NCBI GenBank assembly: GCA_949123685.1
Contig: CASBHZ010000002.1
Coordinates: forward strand, 1 to 64,000
From: an uncultured Bacteroidales bacterium
Lineage (GTDB): Bacteria > Bacteroidota > Bacteroidia > Bacteroidales > Muribaculaceae
Direction: 5' to 3'
DNA length: 64,000 bases
Below, piece by piece: positions 35,259 to 45,176 of the stretch (position 1 is the first letter of the stretch; each line of letters begins with the position of its first letter). Below the pieces are notes generated by a model, which worked only from the letters and a program-made list of their open reading frames with translations, was not told the DNA's origin and did not search any database. Position numbers and translations under genes: made by a program.

Positions 35259-37529
35259 ATGAAGCATATAGATGACGATGATTTCGGTTTCGACATAGCA
35301 TCCGAACCGGAAGCCGCGATGCAGATAAACCGCGAACTTGACCTTGCCAGACGTATTGTTGAAGAAACAGGTGCCAACCTTTTCCTGACCGGCAAGGCTG
35401 GTACTGGGAAGACAACTTTCCTGAAACGTTTACGCGAAGCATCCCGTAAACGCATGGTAGTCCTTGCCCCGACAGGTGTCGCCGCCATCAATGCCGGAGG
35501 AATGACACTTCACTCCTTCTTTCAACTTCCATTCTCCCCTTTCGTGCCGGGACGTGGTTTTATCGGCGAGGAGCAACGGTTCTATCGCATGAGCAAGGAA
35601 AAAAGACGGCTTATTGCAAGTCTCGACCTGATAGTGATAGATGAGATATCGATGGTACGCCCGGACACCCTTGACGGTATAGACCGCTTATTGAGACGGA
35701 TGCGCGGCATAGACCGTCCCTTCGGTGGCTTGCAGTTACTGCTGATCGGAGATCTTCGACAGCTCGCCCCTGTGGTGCGACAGGATGAATGGGAAGTGCT
35801 CCGAGATTTCTATCAGTCTCCATACTTCTTTGAGAGTCAAAGTCTGCGGGAAGCAGGATTCCTCACCGTCGAACTGAAAACAATCTACCGCCAGCAAGAT
35901 CCCGAATTTATCTCATTGCTTAATGCCGTGCGCGATGGCAAGGCAGACAGCGAGGTGCTCGATAGCCTCAACCGAATGTGCCGCCCCGAGGAACCTGGCG
36001 AACAAGACATGACAATACGCCTTACCACCCATAACCGGATAGCTGACGAGACCAACACCCGGCATCTTGCCATGCTCACAGGAGACCCAACGGTGTTTGA
36101 TGCGCAAATAAAAGGGAAGTTCCCCGAATACTCTTACCCTGCCGATGAGCACCTTACGCTAAAAATAGGGGCAAGGGTAATGTTCATTAAGAATGACACC
36201 GGCATCGAACGCCGCTATTACAACGGGCTCATTGGCACAGTCACCGGCTTGAGTGAAAACACGGTCTACGTCCTCCCCGATGACGAAGATTTCGATGCAA
36301 TAGAGGTCGGATATACAGAATGGGAGAATATAAGCTATCGTGTTGATGAGCAATCCAAAGAAATAACCCAACATACAGATGGTGTTTTCGCACAGATTCC
36401 ACTGCGCCTTGCATGGGCAATAACCATCCACAAAAGTCAAGGACTCACTTTCGACCGGGCTGTGATAGATGCCCAACAGTCGTTCGCTCCCGGACAACTG
36501 TATGTGGCGCTCAGTCGCTGCCGCTCTTTGAAAGGAATGCGGCTTGAGTCCCGCCTCTCCTCCCACGCAGTAATCATTGATCAGGATGTAAACTTATTCA
36601 TAGAAAATTCCCGCAAATCGGCACCCGATGAAAAACAGCTATCTCATTTGCGTGATGAATATTTCAGGAATCTGCTCGTAGAATTATTCAACTTTCAATC
36701 ATTGGGTATAAAACTACGCGATTTCATTCGCGTGGTCACCGAATACGTAGCGCCCATATATCCCGAACTATTTGAAGCCTATAGGGAAGTCAATAAAGTG
36801 TTCTATGACAAAATAGAAAACGTAGGTAATAAGTTCATCTCGCTTTATGCCGCCAATCGCATAGATTCCGACTCAGCCACGAACAACAAAGCATTTCTGG
36901 ACAAGGTCAGCAACGGATGCAGGTATTTTCTTGAACAATTGGCTCCTGTATGCAAAGTGTTAAATGACACCCCTTTGGAACTTGACAATGCCACTTATGA
37001 AAGACGTCTCCTATCCGTCACCGACCTTTTATGGTTTGAAATGAACATGAAAAAGACCATATTGAAAGGTTTGACACAAGAAGATTTCTCCCCGGCAACA
37101 TACATGAAATTCAAGGCTCATGCCATGCTTGCTGACAAAGACGCAGACACAGCCAAAGCCACAAAGACAGCGAAGACACGCAAAGTTAAAGAAAAGAAAG
37201 CTCCCCGAGAAAAGAAAGAGAAAAAGCCGAAGGGATATTCACAGCGAATAACCCTGCAAATGTTCCGCGATAGCAAATCCATAGAAGAAATAGCCACAGC
37301 GCGAGACTTGGCAATAACCACTATAGCCGGTCATTTAGGAGAAATGATTCTCCTTGGCGAACTCACCCACGAAGATGTTATCCCTTCCGGAATCTTTACA
37401 ATCCTTGACAAAACAGCGACAGAGCTTACAGCCGAAGGCAAACAGCCGGACTTCCTTACCCTCCGCGACCGGATAGGGGGAGCGGTCCCCGCCCACTACA
37501 TCTCCCTCTACACCCGCTTCCACCACTAA
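35259..37529 (+). CDS. PIF1-like DNA helicase with C-terminal helix-turn-helix domain
   Basis: This 756-residue protein has a superfamily 1 helicase core: Walker A in TGKAGTGKTTFLK (about 44-56), motif Ia VLAPTGVAAINAGGMTLHSFF, Walker B LIVIDEISMVRPD (about D128-E129), LLIGDLRQLAPVV, and the C-terminal AWAITIHKSQGLTFDRAVID and QLYVALSRCRSLKGM typical of the RecD/PIF1 group. A helical region and a Lys-rich linker (about 630-665) lead to an HTH domain (SIEEIATARDLAITTIAGHL) like those fused to bacterial RecQ and PIF1 helicases. PIF1 helicases unwind G-quadruplexes and R-loops, which is notable because a G-tract array lies just upstream. Confidence 0.92.
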   Translation: MKHIDDDDFGFDIASEPEAAMQINRELDLARRIVEETGANLFLTGKAGTGKTTFLKRLREASRKRMVVLAPTGVAAINAGGMTLHSFFQLPFSPFVPGRGFIGEEQRFYRMSKEKRRLIASLDLIVIDEISMVRPDTLDGIDRLLRRMRGIDRPFGGLQLLLIGDLRQLAPVVRQDEWEVLRDFYQSPYFFESQSLREAGFLTVELKTIYRQQDPEFISLLNAVRDGKADSEVLDSLNRMCRPEEPGEQDMTIRLTTHNRIADETNTRHLAMLTGDPTVFDAQIKGKFPEYSYPADEHLTLKIGARVMFIKNDTGIERRYYNGLIGTVTGLSENTVYVLPDDEDFDAIEVGYTEWENISYRVDEQSKEITQHTDGVFAQIPLRLAWAITIHKSQGLTFDRAVIDAQQSFAPGQLYVALSRCRSLKGMRLESRLSSHAVIIDQDVNLFIENSRKSAPDEKQLSHLRDEYFRNLLVELFNFQSLGIKLRDFIRVVTEYVAPIYPELFEAYREVNKVFYDKIENVGNKFISLYAANRIDSDSATNNKAFLDKVSNGCRYFLEQLAPVCKVLNDTPLELDNATYERRLLSVTDLLWFEMNMKKTILKGLTQEDFSPATYMKFKAHAMLADKDADTAKATKTAKTRKVKEKKAPREKKEKKPKGYSQRITLQMFRDSKSIEEIATARDLAITTIAGHLGEMILLGELTHEDVIPSGIFTILDKTATELTAEGKQPDFLTLRDRIGGAVPAHYISLYTRFHH

Positions 37530-37630
37530 AACCTCTAAAATCCTTTAAAATCCTTAAGGACTTTAAAGTCCCTAAAGTCCTTAAAGACCTTAAAGACACT
37601 AAAGACCTTAAAGACCTTAGAGTCACTAAG
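37528..37630 (+). repeat. CTTAAAGAC nonamer array upstream of the four-helix-bundle gene
   Basis: The gap after the helicase stop codon is a degenerate array of CTTAAAGAC and ACTAAAGAC units with internal palindromes such as GGACTTTAAAGTCC and TCCTTAAGGA. The same family resumes on the other side of the next gene (38239-38310). Confidence 0.8.
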
Positions 37631-37664
37631 TCAAAATCATTTTTTAATATTTTATGAGAATGCC

Positions 37665-38213
37665 ATGAACAACGAATTAATCCCCAATCGCGGAAACTAC
37701 AAAAAGCTCTTAAGTTATCAAAAAACCGACGTAATTTACCAAATCACATATTACTTTTGTCATAAGTTTCTAAACAAGGGAGACCGCACTGTCGACCAGA
37801 TGGTTCAAGCTGCGCGAAGCGGCAAACAGAACATAATCGAAGGGTGCGCTGCCTCTTCCACCTCTGCGAAAACTGAAATAAAGTTACTTAATGTAGCAAA
37901 AGCGAGTCTTAAAGAGCTACTTGAAGACTATGAGGATTATCTGAAAACACATGGCATCAATCAGTGGGAGAAAGGCAGTTTAGAATTTGAAACCATGAGA
38001 AAACTGGGAATTGAATACAACGACCCGAAATTCTTCATGCAGCTCATAGAGACACGACCAGCCGGCACGATAGCCAACATGAGCATCATATTGATAAACC
38101 AAGCTGATTATCTCCTCTTTCGCCAATTAAAAAAGCTTTCAGCAGACTTCATCACCAACGGGGGCTTCTCTGAGCGCATGAGCGCCCTGCGCAGAAAGAA
38201 CCGCGGCTACTGA
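37665..38213 (+). CDS. Four-helix-bundle protein related to 23S rRNA intervening-sequence proteins
   Basis: This 182-residue protein has the IVP/S23-like pattern: LSYQKTDVIYQITYYFCHKFL in helix 1, TVDQMVQAARSGKQNIIEGCAASSTSAKTEIKLLNVAKASLKELLEDYEDYL across helices 2 and 3, and a C-terminal extension matching the so-called four helix bundle suffix domain (LIETRPAGTIANMSIILINQADYLLFRQLKKL). Homologues are encoded inside 23S rRNA intervening sequences or as free-standing genes, and the related Avd protein serves diversity-generating retroelements; no reverse transcriptase or variable repeat is near here. Its function is unknown. It is flanked on both sides by the same nonamer repeats. Confidence 0.85.
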   Translation: MNNELIPNRGNYKKLLSYQKTDVIYQITYYFCHKFLNKGDRTVDQMVQAARSGKQNIIEGCAASSTSAKTEIKLLNVAKASLKELLEDYEDYLKTHGINQWEKGSLEFETMRKLGIEYNDPKFFMQLIETRPAGTIANMSIILINQADYLLFRQLKKLSADFITNGGFSERMSALRRKNRGY

Positions 38214-38238
38214 CCAACCCATCTTCCACCCACAAAGA

Positions 38239-38310
38239 CCCTAACCCTAAAATCCAAAAGTCTCTAATGACCCTAAGGTCACTAAAGTCTTTAAGGACCT
38301 TAAAGACCCC
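38239..38310 (+). repeat. CTTAAAGAC nonamer array downstream of the four-helix-bundle gene
   Basis: Units such as CCCTAAGGTCACTAAAGTC and CTTTAAGGACCTTAAAGAC continue the family seen at 37528-37630, so the four-helix-bundle gene is bracketed by it. Confidence 0.75.
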
Positions 38311-38321
38311 ATTTGCAAAGC

Positions 38322-38363
38322 AAAAAAAGCCGACTTGATTTTTTGATTTCAAGTCGGCTTTAG
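38322..38363. terminator. Bidirectional rho-independent terminator
   Basis: A perfect 13-bp stem (AAAGCCGACTTGA with TCAAGTCGGCTTT) is flanked by seven A, which become seven T on the minus strand. It ends the BACON-SusD-SusC-phosphoesterase transcript about 105 bp after its last stop codon and can also stop the four-helix-bundle transcript. Confidence 0.88.
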
Positions 38364-38468
38364 TTATATGTCCGAAATAGCTGTCTTATACTTTTTGATT
38401 GTCAGACAATCTATTTTACTCATTTGTAAATACGCGTCATTCGTATAGAACGTCTCTACACCTTATTA

Positions 38469-39995
38469 TTATTTTGTTTGTTTGAACTTAACATTATCAA
38501 GGAACCAACGATTTGCAGTAGTCAACTTCCAATCTCTTTGTTTAAGGGAGATTTTTGTATCCTTTGAAATCGTCACCGATGATAAATCAACTGTCGCATG
38601 AATCCATTTGAACGCATCATTTTGGGCGAATGTATGAGTTGGAATTTCAAACTCAGTTTCAGTTCCATTATTATCAACCAAGACATAAAGTGTCACAGGG
38701 TCAAAATTACCATTGCCCTTACGTTGAACACTCCAATCAAATTCCATAGCTACAGATTCACCCGACGGAACATCAATACTTGGGAAACATATACCTGCTT
38801 GAAATCCGGTCTTACCGAATTTAAGATAGTTCTTATTCAAATAAATACATTCACCAGCATTATCTGAATCAGGAGTCACCCGATAGAAACTGTAACCCTT
38901 GCCAAGCATTGCCTTCTCAGCCGTGATTCCATCAACAACCATTCCCTTAGCACTTATCTGTGGAGATTCAGCAGATTCATTGTTATCGCCTATTGTATCT
39001 CCTGCTGATGGCGATCCATTTCCATTTTTACCTGCAGCAGCCCATGGAGCCAGCCATTCGAAATCATCAAAGAAATATATGATCTCATTGACACCAAGGT
39101 CTTCAATTTCTGTAGGAATGATATTGACAACAGGAGATGCCATACCTGCGAAATATCCGGTTACTTTGACCTTATGACCACCAAGTTTATTGACTTCAAA
39201 TCCTTGGGCTGCATCCATGAAATATGCCTTGCATGTCATTTCTCCAACAGTAATGGCTGTCCCGTCGAAGTCTCCCGTCAAAGTCACATATTGATATTTT
39301 TTTCCATTAGCATTATCCAATGTCGCAGTTATATCAACCGGTGTTTTCTCAGGAACAGAAGCAGTACCCTCATTCGTGATTTTCCCACCAATAATATAAG
39401 CCATTCTCATCCCATCAGTGAACTTTTCACCAACAACAGTTACCTTATCTCCAACAGAAACCTGATTTGGCGACTCTTTGACAAATGCATAGTCATTACC
39501 ATCTGTCAAAACAAAACCTTTCTCAGTAAGAGCTGTTACAATCATATTGGTCAGACGGACAACAGTTTCATCTTCCGCAGCTTCCATAGTCTCAATCGTA
39601 TAGTCAACCGGATCTCTAAATTTGTCTCCATCCTGACGAATAATAACGGAAGCAATGCTTATCAAATTACGTCCTTTAAATTTAATTACAGCCTTGCGCG
39701 GATTATCAATCGCATTTTCTCGAAAATTTTTACTTACAGAAACCTCAACTTCTGTTTGACCGGCATGACCAGAGGAGGGTGAAATGGTAACCCAATCCGG
39801 GCATTCACTGACCCAATCTGCATCCGAAGTAACCGTTATTAGCTGGGGACCTGAAGGAATAGCGTCGTATACAAGTACATCAGCGCTCGACAGAACAGCC
39901 CTTGACAAAGTAGTTTCTTCATCATTACAAGATGTGAAAACACATCCAAGTGCCGTGACCAGCGATATTAAAAATAAATTTATTGCCTTTTTCAT
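38469..39995 (-). CDS. BACON-domain surface lipoprotein, locus 1
   Basis: This 508-residue lipoprotein (lipobox VFTSC, Cys23) has a BACON domain (about 30-125: VTSDADWVSECPDWVTISPSSGHAG and VIIRQDGDKFRDP), an OB-fold-like middle (about 128-310: GFVLTDGNDYAFVKE, VSVGDKVTVVGEKF) similar to DUF5689-type domains, and a C-terminal jelly-roll like choice-of-anchor J domains (about 315-508: FFDDFEWLAPWAAAG to NRWFLDNVKFKQ). BACON and jelly-roll domains often bind carbohydrate or proteins. It is the last gene of the four-gene locus, 14 bp after susD, and has a full paralogue in the second locus at 62649. Confidence 0.88.
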   Translation of the reverse strand: MKKAINLFLISLVTALGCVFTSCNDEETTLSRAVLSSADVLVYDAIPSGPQLITVTSDADWVSECPDWVTISPSSGHAGQTEVEVSVSKNFRENAIDNPRKAVIKFKGRNLISIASVIIRQDGDKFRDPVDYTIETMEAAEDETVVRLTNMIVTALTEKGFVLTDGNDYAFVKESPNQVSVGDKVTVVGEKFTDGMRMAYIIGGKITNEGTASVPEKTPVDITATLDNANGKKYQYVTLTGDFDGTAITVGEMTCKAYFMDAAQGFEVNKLGGHKVKVTGYFAGMASPVVNIIPTEIEDLGVNEIIYFFDDFEWLAPWAAAGKNGNGSPSAGDTIGDNNESAESPQISAKGMVVDGITAEKAMLGKGYSFYRVTPDSDNAGECIYLNKNYLKFGKTGFQAGICFPSIDVPSGESVAMEFDWSVQRKGNGNFDPVTLYVLVDNNGTETEFEIPTHTFAQNDAFKWIHATVDLSSVTISKDTKISLKQRDWKLTTANRWFLDNVKFKQTK

Positions 39996-40009
39996 CTTGT
40001 TTCAATTAT

Positions 40010-41851
40010 TTATGATTTAGAAGAACCCCAGCCTGGATTTTGTTTAAGGTTCGGATTGAGTTCAATATCATCTGATGGAATCGGATATAAATAATCCCTT
40101 GCTTCGTTAAAACCTTGACGATTCTGATTTTTATGGTTGTCAAGATATCCAGAATTGCCATTAGAAAGGAAAATGTCCTTGCCTATTTCATAATACTGTG
40201 CAGAAGCTGGCCCGGATGGCTTGGCAGTACCTTGAGCATAAATATAAATGTCAGCAACACCATCTCCAGTCACGTCATAAGCACCGGGACCGGGGAAATA
40301 CTGACCATACATGGGCTGGTCTATCATTTTACCACATTTCCAACGGAAAAGATCATTGAGTCGACGTCCTTCCTGAACAAGTTCAATCGTACGCTCACGT
40401 CTGATCTCCAGAATCACACCTTTATTTGCTCCAGTCACATTAAAATAACCGCTTTCAGGACTTATAGATCCATCCAGATAAGGATCAGGATTAGCATTTG
40501 CCGTAGCCATATCAAGCATACCAGTCATTCCTGCACGTTTACGCAATTCGTTGATTGTACTGTTTATATCCGCCTGAGTAAGCGTTTCAAGTTCTGCTTT
40601 TGCCTCTGCAAGATTCAATAATATTTCTGCATATCTGTATTCCGGCAAATCATTCGAACTCATATTATTCTTATCCATATTAATGCTACCCATCATTGAC
40701 TCACCAACAAATTTTATAGGATGGTAACCGGTACGAGCTGTAAGAATATTGGCTGCAAGAATCTCCTTTGCGCCAATACGGTGATAATTCAAACCTCGTA
40801 TTGACTGTGTCAATCGTGGGTCACGATCCTTAACCTCATCAACAAACTGCATTGTCTGCCAACCCGGGATATCAGTGAATCTTGTCCCATCTTTCATAAG
40901 ATATGAACATATAAATTTTCTTGTATAACCTGGTTGTCCTTGGGTCGGAACAACCGTATGGGCATTAGCATTATGAAGTATCTGCATACCTTGATCATAT
41001 TTCACGGCAAGAATGTATTCATTCTTATTAGCATCCTGAGCTGCAAACATATTCATATAGGTTTGCGAAGCATCTGATCCCGTAACAAGTGAATACTTGC
41101 CATATTGACCACTCATAAGCTTTTCAGAAGCATCAACACTCTGTTCAAGATAATATCTCCAGTCATTGCCATCAAGCGATATCTCATGATATTTGCGAAA
41201 TGTGCCCTCATATAAACAGAAATTAGACTTCAAAGCGAGAGCTGCTCCTTTCGTAAGACGATATGGAGCTGATGCTTCAGCAGAAACAACAGGAAGTGCC
41301 TCTATCGCAAAATCAATGTCCTTTATCATTTCTGTCATAATCAGCTCACGTGAATCACGCGGTGCATATAATTGAGCATCATCCGACCCAAGCTGACGGT
41401 TGATCCAGGGCACATCCCCAAATCTCTTAACCTTCTCGAAATAAAAATATGCTCTGAAGAAACGAGCTACACCAGAATACTGTTTCACGGCAGCTTTGTC
41501 TGGACACCGGTCGATATATTCAAGAAGAGTATTGATCCTGCGGAGCACACCCCAACTCCAACCACCACCATTCGATGGTACAGTTCTGTATGTACCACCC
41601 TTAAGAACCGCTGATAGTTCCTGATTTATTTTTATGTCATCCTGATCAAGCAATGTTGGTTCATTCTCCATTGATTGAGACAAGAGATTATTATAAAAAT
41701 AATTGCTGAACATCTGGAGATCAGTGGCTGTAGCCGAATTAAAAAATCCCTCAATGTCTACCTTATCCTTAGGTTGCAAATCTATCGCGTCTTCACACGA
41801 AGAAAGCATACCAAGACAAAGGAAAGGTATTATATATAATATTTTTTTCAT
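40010..41851 (-). CDS. SusD/RagB-family lipoprotein, locus 1
   Basis: This 613-residue lipoprotein (lipobox MLSSC, Cys19) begins EDAIDLQPKDKVDIEGFFNS and has the family's TPR region (SGVARFFRAYFYFEKVKRFGDVPW) and the C-terminal YRYAEILLNLAEAKAELETL plus LEIRRERTIELVQEGRRLNDLFRWKCG. It ends in YLYPIPSDDIELNPNLKQNPGW, the classic SusD C-terminus. It should bind the locus 1 ligand at the surface over the SusC barrel. The gap to susC is 21 bp. It is clearly paralogous to the SusD at 60829, sharing VKRFGDVPW, GTFRKYHEISL and NPGW blocks. Confidence 0.96.
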   Translation of the reverse strand: MKKILYIIPFLCLGMLSSCEDAIDLQPKDKVDIEGFFNSATATDLQMFSNYFYNNLLSQSMENEPTLLDQDDIKINQELSAVLKGGTYRTVPSNGGGWSWGVLRRINTLLEYIDRCPDKAAVKQYSGVARFFRAYFYFEKVKRFGDVPWINRQLGSDDAQLYAPRDSRELIMTEMIKDIDFAIEALPVVSAEASAPYRLTKGAALALKSNFCLYEGTFRKYHEISLDGNDWRYYLEQSVDASEKLMSGQYGKYSLVTGSDASQTYMNMFAAQDANKNEYILAVKYDQGMQILHNANAHTVVPTQGQPGYTRKFICSYLMKDGTRFTDIPGWQTMQFVDEVKDRDPRLTQSIRGLNYHRIGAKEILAANILTARTGYHPIKFVGESMMGSINMDKNNMSSNDLPEYRYAEILLNLAEAKAELETLTQADINSTINELRKRAGMTGMLDMATANANPDPYLDGSISPESGYFNVTGANKGVILEIRRERTIELVQEGRRLNDLFRWKCGKMIDQPMYGQYFPGPGAYDVTGDGVADIYIYAQGTAKPSGPASAQYYEIGKDIFLSNGNSGYLDNHKNQNRQGFNEARDYLYPIPSDDIELNPNLKQNPGWGSSKS

Positions 41852-41872
41852 TATATTTCTATATATTTATGT

Positions 41873-44800
41873 TTAGAATGTTACGTCAAGACCGAACATA
41901 AAGCTCTTTGACCAAGGATAGAATTTCTCATTAGAATCAGACGATTTTCTATTGATAGCACCCTCCGGATCAATATACTTGGTATTTTTCTTTAGCGGAG
42001 ACCAATAACATAGATTCTCGGCAGTAAAATAAACTCTCACTTTCTCCATTAAAGCCTTGCGCGTCCATTTTTGCGGTATTGTATATCCAACTGTAAGGTT
42101 TTTGAATCTAAGATACCTCAAATTCTGAAGATACCGGTCATTAACAAACTGCAAAGTTCCACTTGTAGAGCCATATGCCATTGCTCGTGGAAAATATGCA
42201 TCTGGATTATCCTCACTCCAAATCTTATCTTTAAAATCAGATGGAATGAAAGTTACATAAGGATATGAATAACATCCCCAGAAATCCATATAATGACCGT
42301 CGGGATACCAATAATGATTTCCTGTTCCCTGGAAGAACGCAGACACATCAAATCCGAAATAATTAATATTAGCTCGGAAACCATATTGAAGATGCGGCAA
42401 AGAGTTACCCAGTTTCACACGATCGCCAGGATTATCAACAGTATTCTTTCCAATACCGATCACTCCGTCACCATCAAGATCAAGATACTTGACATCACCT
42501 GCTGCCCAACCGGATCCGATTCTTTTGGCAACATATGACAAATCTACGTCACTTGCATATTTCTGAGCTTCTTCATCAGTCTGGAAGATACCTCCTATAC
42601 GGAAACCCCAGATTTCACCAAGCTCCATACCTTCATAATAATCTTTTGCAAAAGTTCTCTCTCTATTATCGTATTTGGTAATGGTGCTTTTATAATCAGA
42701 AATATTGAATCCGATTCCATATGAGAAATTGTGACCGAAAAGCTTTATATCATCATTCCAGTTTAGCGCAATTTCATATCCCTTAGTCCTCAAATTCGCC
42801 GTGTTCATCTGAGGTGAAGTAGCGCCATAAACGGAAGGCAAATGAATACCCTCGGTGAGCATATCTTTTGTGTCTCGTATGTAGAGGTCAATAGTCGCAG
42901 AAAGCCTATTGTTAAAGAAGCCTAAGTCAAAACCAAGATCCCATTGTTCTGTCTTTTCCCAAGTAAGGTTAGATGCTATAGGGGAACCTAATGTAGCATA
43001 AGGCGCTGCCGTAGATCCTTCTCCGAAAGAAAATTTGGTTAAAGTTCCGGATCCCATCAGACGTAAGAACGTATAGTAGTCTGACACATTCTGGTTACCA
43101 AGTGTACCGAAAGATGCACGGATTTTACCATTGCTCCACATTGGCTGGAGAGGTTCGAAAAACTTTTCTTCAGAAAAACGCCAACCAATTGACCCCGAAG
43201 GGAACCATCCCCAACGATGTCCTCGGGCGAAACGAGACGTTCCGTCATAACGGCCAGAAATTTCCGCAAGATATTTACCTAAATAATCGTAGTTTATACG
43301 TCCGAAGATACCCTGAAGCGCATATTGGTTCTGACCACCCTCAACTGCAGTTATAACATTTCCCTTGTCATCAGTTCCAACAAGATCCAAGTCTGCAAGA
43401 TCATCTACCGTAAGGTTCTGACCTTTTGCATAAACATTCTTATAATTGCGGGTTTCGTAATTATAACCTGCAACAACAGTCAAGTTATGTGAATCCTTAA
43501 ATGTATCTTTATATGTAACCAAACCGTTTGCTGCGTAATAATTATAAGTTCCTACACTTTCTTGCAGGTCATTAATACCGGCACCGGTTACATAATATTG
43601 CATCTCCTGATCCGGATATGTTCTATAAGGAAGGTTCACACGGCGTGTAGTATTTCTATTCTGGAAAAAACGATACGTAAAATCGGCACTGAATGTCAAC
43701 TGTTTGATTGGAGAATAGTTAACACGTGTTGTATTTGTAAAATCAGTGCGACGTTTAGTTGAAGGGCTCTTTCCAATGCTATACAAAATATGACGTCCGT
43801 TAGCTACATTATATCCTTGATAAGGCGTTGTGAAAATATAGGATCCATCAGGATTCTGTAGCGGATAGCAAGCAAGCGCGTGCCGCGCAGTTCCTTGCAT
43901 CGCAGACTCATTACCTCCTTGATATTCATATGTCGATCCAAAGAAAGAGGTATTATTGCTTACGTTTATCCATTTATTGATAGGAAAATCGAATTTTGCA
44001 CGTAAATTATATTTCTTAAACTTGTCGTTGGCTATTTTCTGTATTCCATCATGGAAGTTAAGACCTCCTGAAAGGTAATAACGGATCTTATTTATACCTC
44101 CACTTAATGAAATATTATGCTGTTGCTGGAAATACTTATCATTATAAAGTGTATTATACCAATCCGTATTGGCATAGTATTTCCATGCTTTACGGCCATT
44201 ATACATCGTTTCTACAACCCATGGCCTATCAGGATGCTCCGTCTTGTCATTAACACGTGCAAGAAGTTCCTGCATATCATTGGCATCATACTTTATATAC
44301 TGTGAACCTGCACCATTGGTAGCTTCCCAGAATCTATTAACAAGATAAACAGACCAATAACCGGTGGTTTCATAATCTGTAGAAGTTGTGGGTTCTTCCC
44401 ATCCGAAACGACCATTGTAACGAACAGTAGCCCTACCCTCTTTCTCTTGACCATTCTTCGTTGTCACAAGAATTACACCGAATGCTGCACGCGCACCATA
44501 CACAGCAGCTGCTGATGCATCCTTGATTACAGAAATAGACTGCACATCATTAGGATTCACATTGTCAATCTCACCTATTGAGCCGTCAATAAGTACGAGC
44601 GGAGACCCGCCATTGATAGATGCCTGACCGCGGATATTTAGGTCGGGGGATGAACCTGGCACACCAGAAGAGGTGGTTACATTAAGGCCGGCTACGGATC
44701 CCTGAAGCATGTTGGAGATTGTTGCGGCGGGGCGGTCCTCAAGGCTTTTGCCGTCAACAGAGGCAACGGCACCGGTGAGGTTCACCTTTTTCTGCGTACC

Positions 44801-45136
44801 GTAACCGATAACCACAGTCTCTTCAAGGGTCTGGGCATCTTCCTGCATCACGATCTTCAAGTTATTCTGGTCACTGCCAACGTTTATCTGCTGCGTCTTA
44901 TAGCCTACATAGACTATTTTTAACGAACATTTGCCGTCAGGCACTTGAAGAGAGAAATTACCGTCAATGTCGGTCATACATCCTGTCTTGGACTTTTCCA
45001 ACATCACGCTGACTCCGATAAGCGGTTCTCCGGCTTCATCGGTGATGGAGCCCCTCAATTCACGGCTCGCTGCCCACATAGGGAAGCTTACCAGAACGGA
45101 CACCATCAAAAGAATTAGTCTTCTGACTTGTTTCAT
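41873..45136 (-). CDS. SusC/RagA-family TonB-dependent transporter, locus 1
   Basis: This complete 1087-residue protein has a signal peptide (about 1-23, PMWAA), a carboxypeptidase-regulatory-like domain (about 24-98: GSITDEAGEPLIGVSVML, TDIDGNFSLQVPDG), a TonB-box-like ETVVIGYGTQKKVNLTGAV (about 106-124), a plug (about 115-230 with LNIRGQAS, VLIDGSIGEID, IKDASAAAVYGARAAFGVILVTTK) and a barrel ending MFGLDVTF. It is the ligand channel of locus 1. Its N-terminus and leader are nearly the same as those of the SusC at 57522, so the two arose by duplication. A TTAGGNN array separates it from the upstream phosphoesterase gene. Confidence 0.97.
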   Translation of the reverse strand: MKQVRRLILLMVSVLVSFPMWAASRELRGSITDEAGEPLIGVSVMLEKSKTGCMTDIDGNFSLQVPDGKCSLKIVYVGYKTQQINVGSDQNNLKIVMQEDAQTLEETVVIGYGTQKKVNLTGAVASVDGKSLEDRPAATISNMLQGSVAGLNVTTSSGVPGSSPDLNIRGQASINGGSPLVLIDGSIGEIDNVNPNDVQSISVIKDASAAAVYGARAAFGVILVTTKNGQEKEGRATVRYNGRFGWEEPTTSTDYETTGYWSVYLVNRFWEATNGAGSQYIKYDANDMQELLARVNDKTEHPDRPWVVETMYNGRKAWKYYANTDWYNTLYNDKYFQQQHNISLSGGINKIRYYLSGGLNFHDGIQKIANDKFKKYNLRAKFDFPINKWINVSNNTSFFGSTYEYQGGNESAMQGTARHALACYPLQNPDGSYIFTTPYQGYNVANGRHILYSIGKSPSTKRRTDFTNTTRVNYSPIKQLTFSADFTYRFFQNRNTTRRVNLPYRTYPDQEMQYYVTGAGINDLQESVGTYNYYAANGLVTYKDTFKDSHNLTVVAGYNYETRNYKNVYAKGQNLTVDDLADLDLVGTDDKGNVITAVEGGQNQYALQGIFGRINYDYLGKYLAEISGRYDGTSRFARGHRWGWFPSGSIGWRFSEEKFFEPLQPMWSNGKIRASFGTLGNQNVSDYYTFLRLMGSGTLTKFSFGEGSTAAPYATLGSPIASNLTWEKTEQWDLGFDLGFFNNRLSATIDLYIRDTKDMLTEGIHLPSVYGATSPQMNTANLRTKGYEIALNWNDDIKLFGHNFSYGIGFNISDYKSTITKYDNRERTFAKDYYEGMELGEIWGFRIGGIFQTDEEAQKYASDVDLSYVAKRIGSGWAAGDVKYLDLDGDGVIGIGKNTVDNPGDRVKLGNSLPHLQYGFRANINYFGFDVSAFFQGTGNHYWYPDGHYMDFWGCYSYPYVTFIPSDFKDKIWSEDNPDAYFPRAMAYGSTSGTLQFVNDRYLQNLRYLRFKNLTVGYTIPQKWTRKALMEKVRVYFTAENLCYWSPLKKNTKYIDPEGAINRKSSDSNEKFYPWSKSFMFGLDVTF

Positions 45137-45176
45137 AAGGTAGGTATTAGTAAGTAAAATAGTTAGTTCAGTTTTT

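Noticed and set aside
37665..38213. Four-helix-bundle protein as the Avd component of a diversity-generating retroelement.
   Set aside because: No reverse transcriptase, template repeat or variable repeat is found nearby.
37528..38310. Spaced repeats around the four-helix-bundle gene considered as a CRISPR array.
   Set aside because: Units are nine bases, degenerate and contiguous, with no unique spacers and no cas genes.
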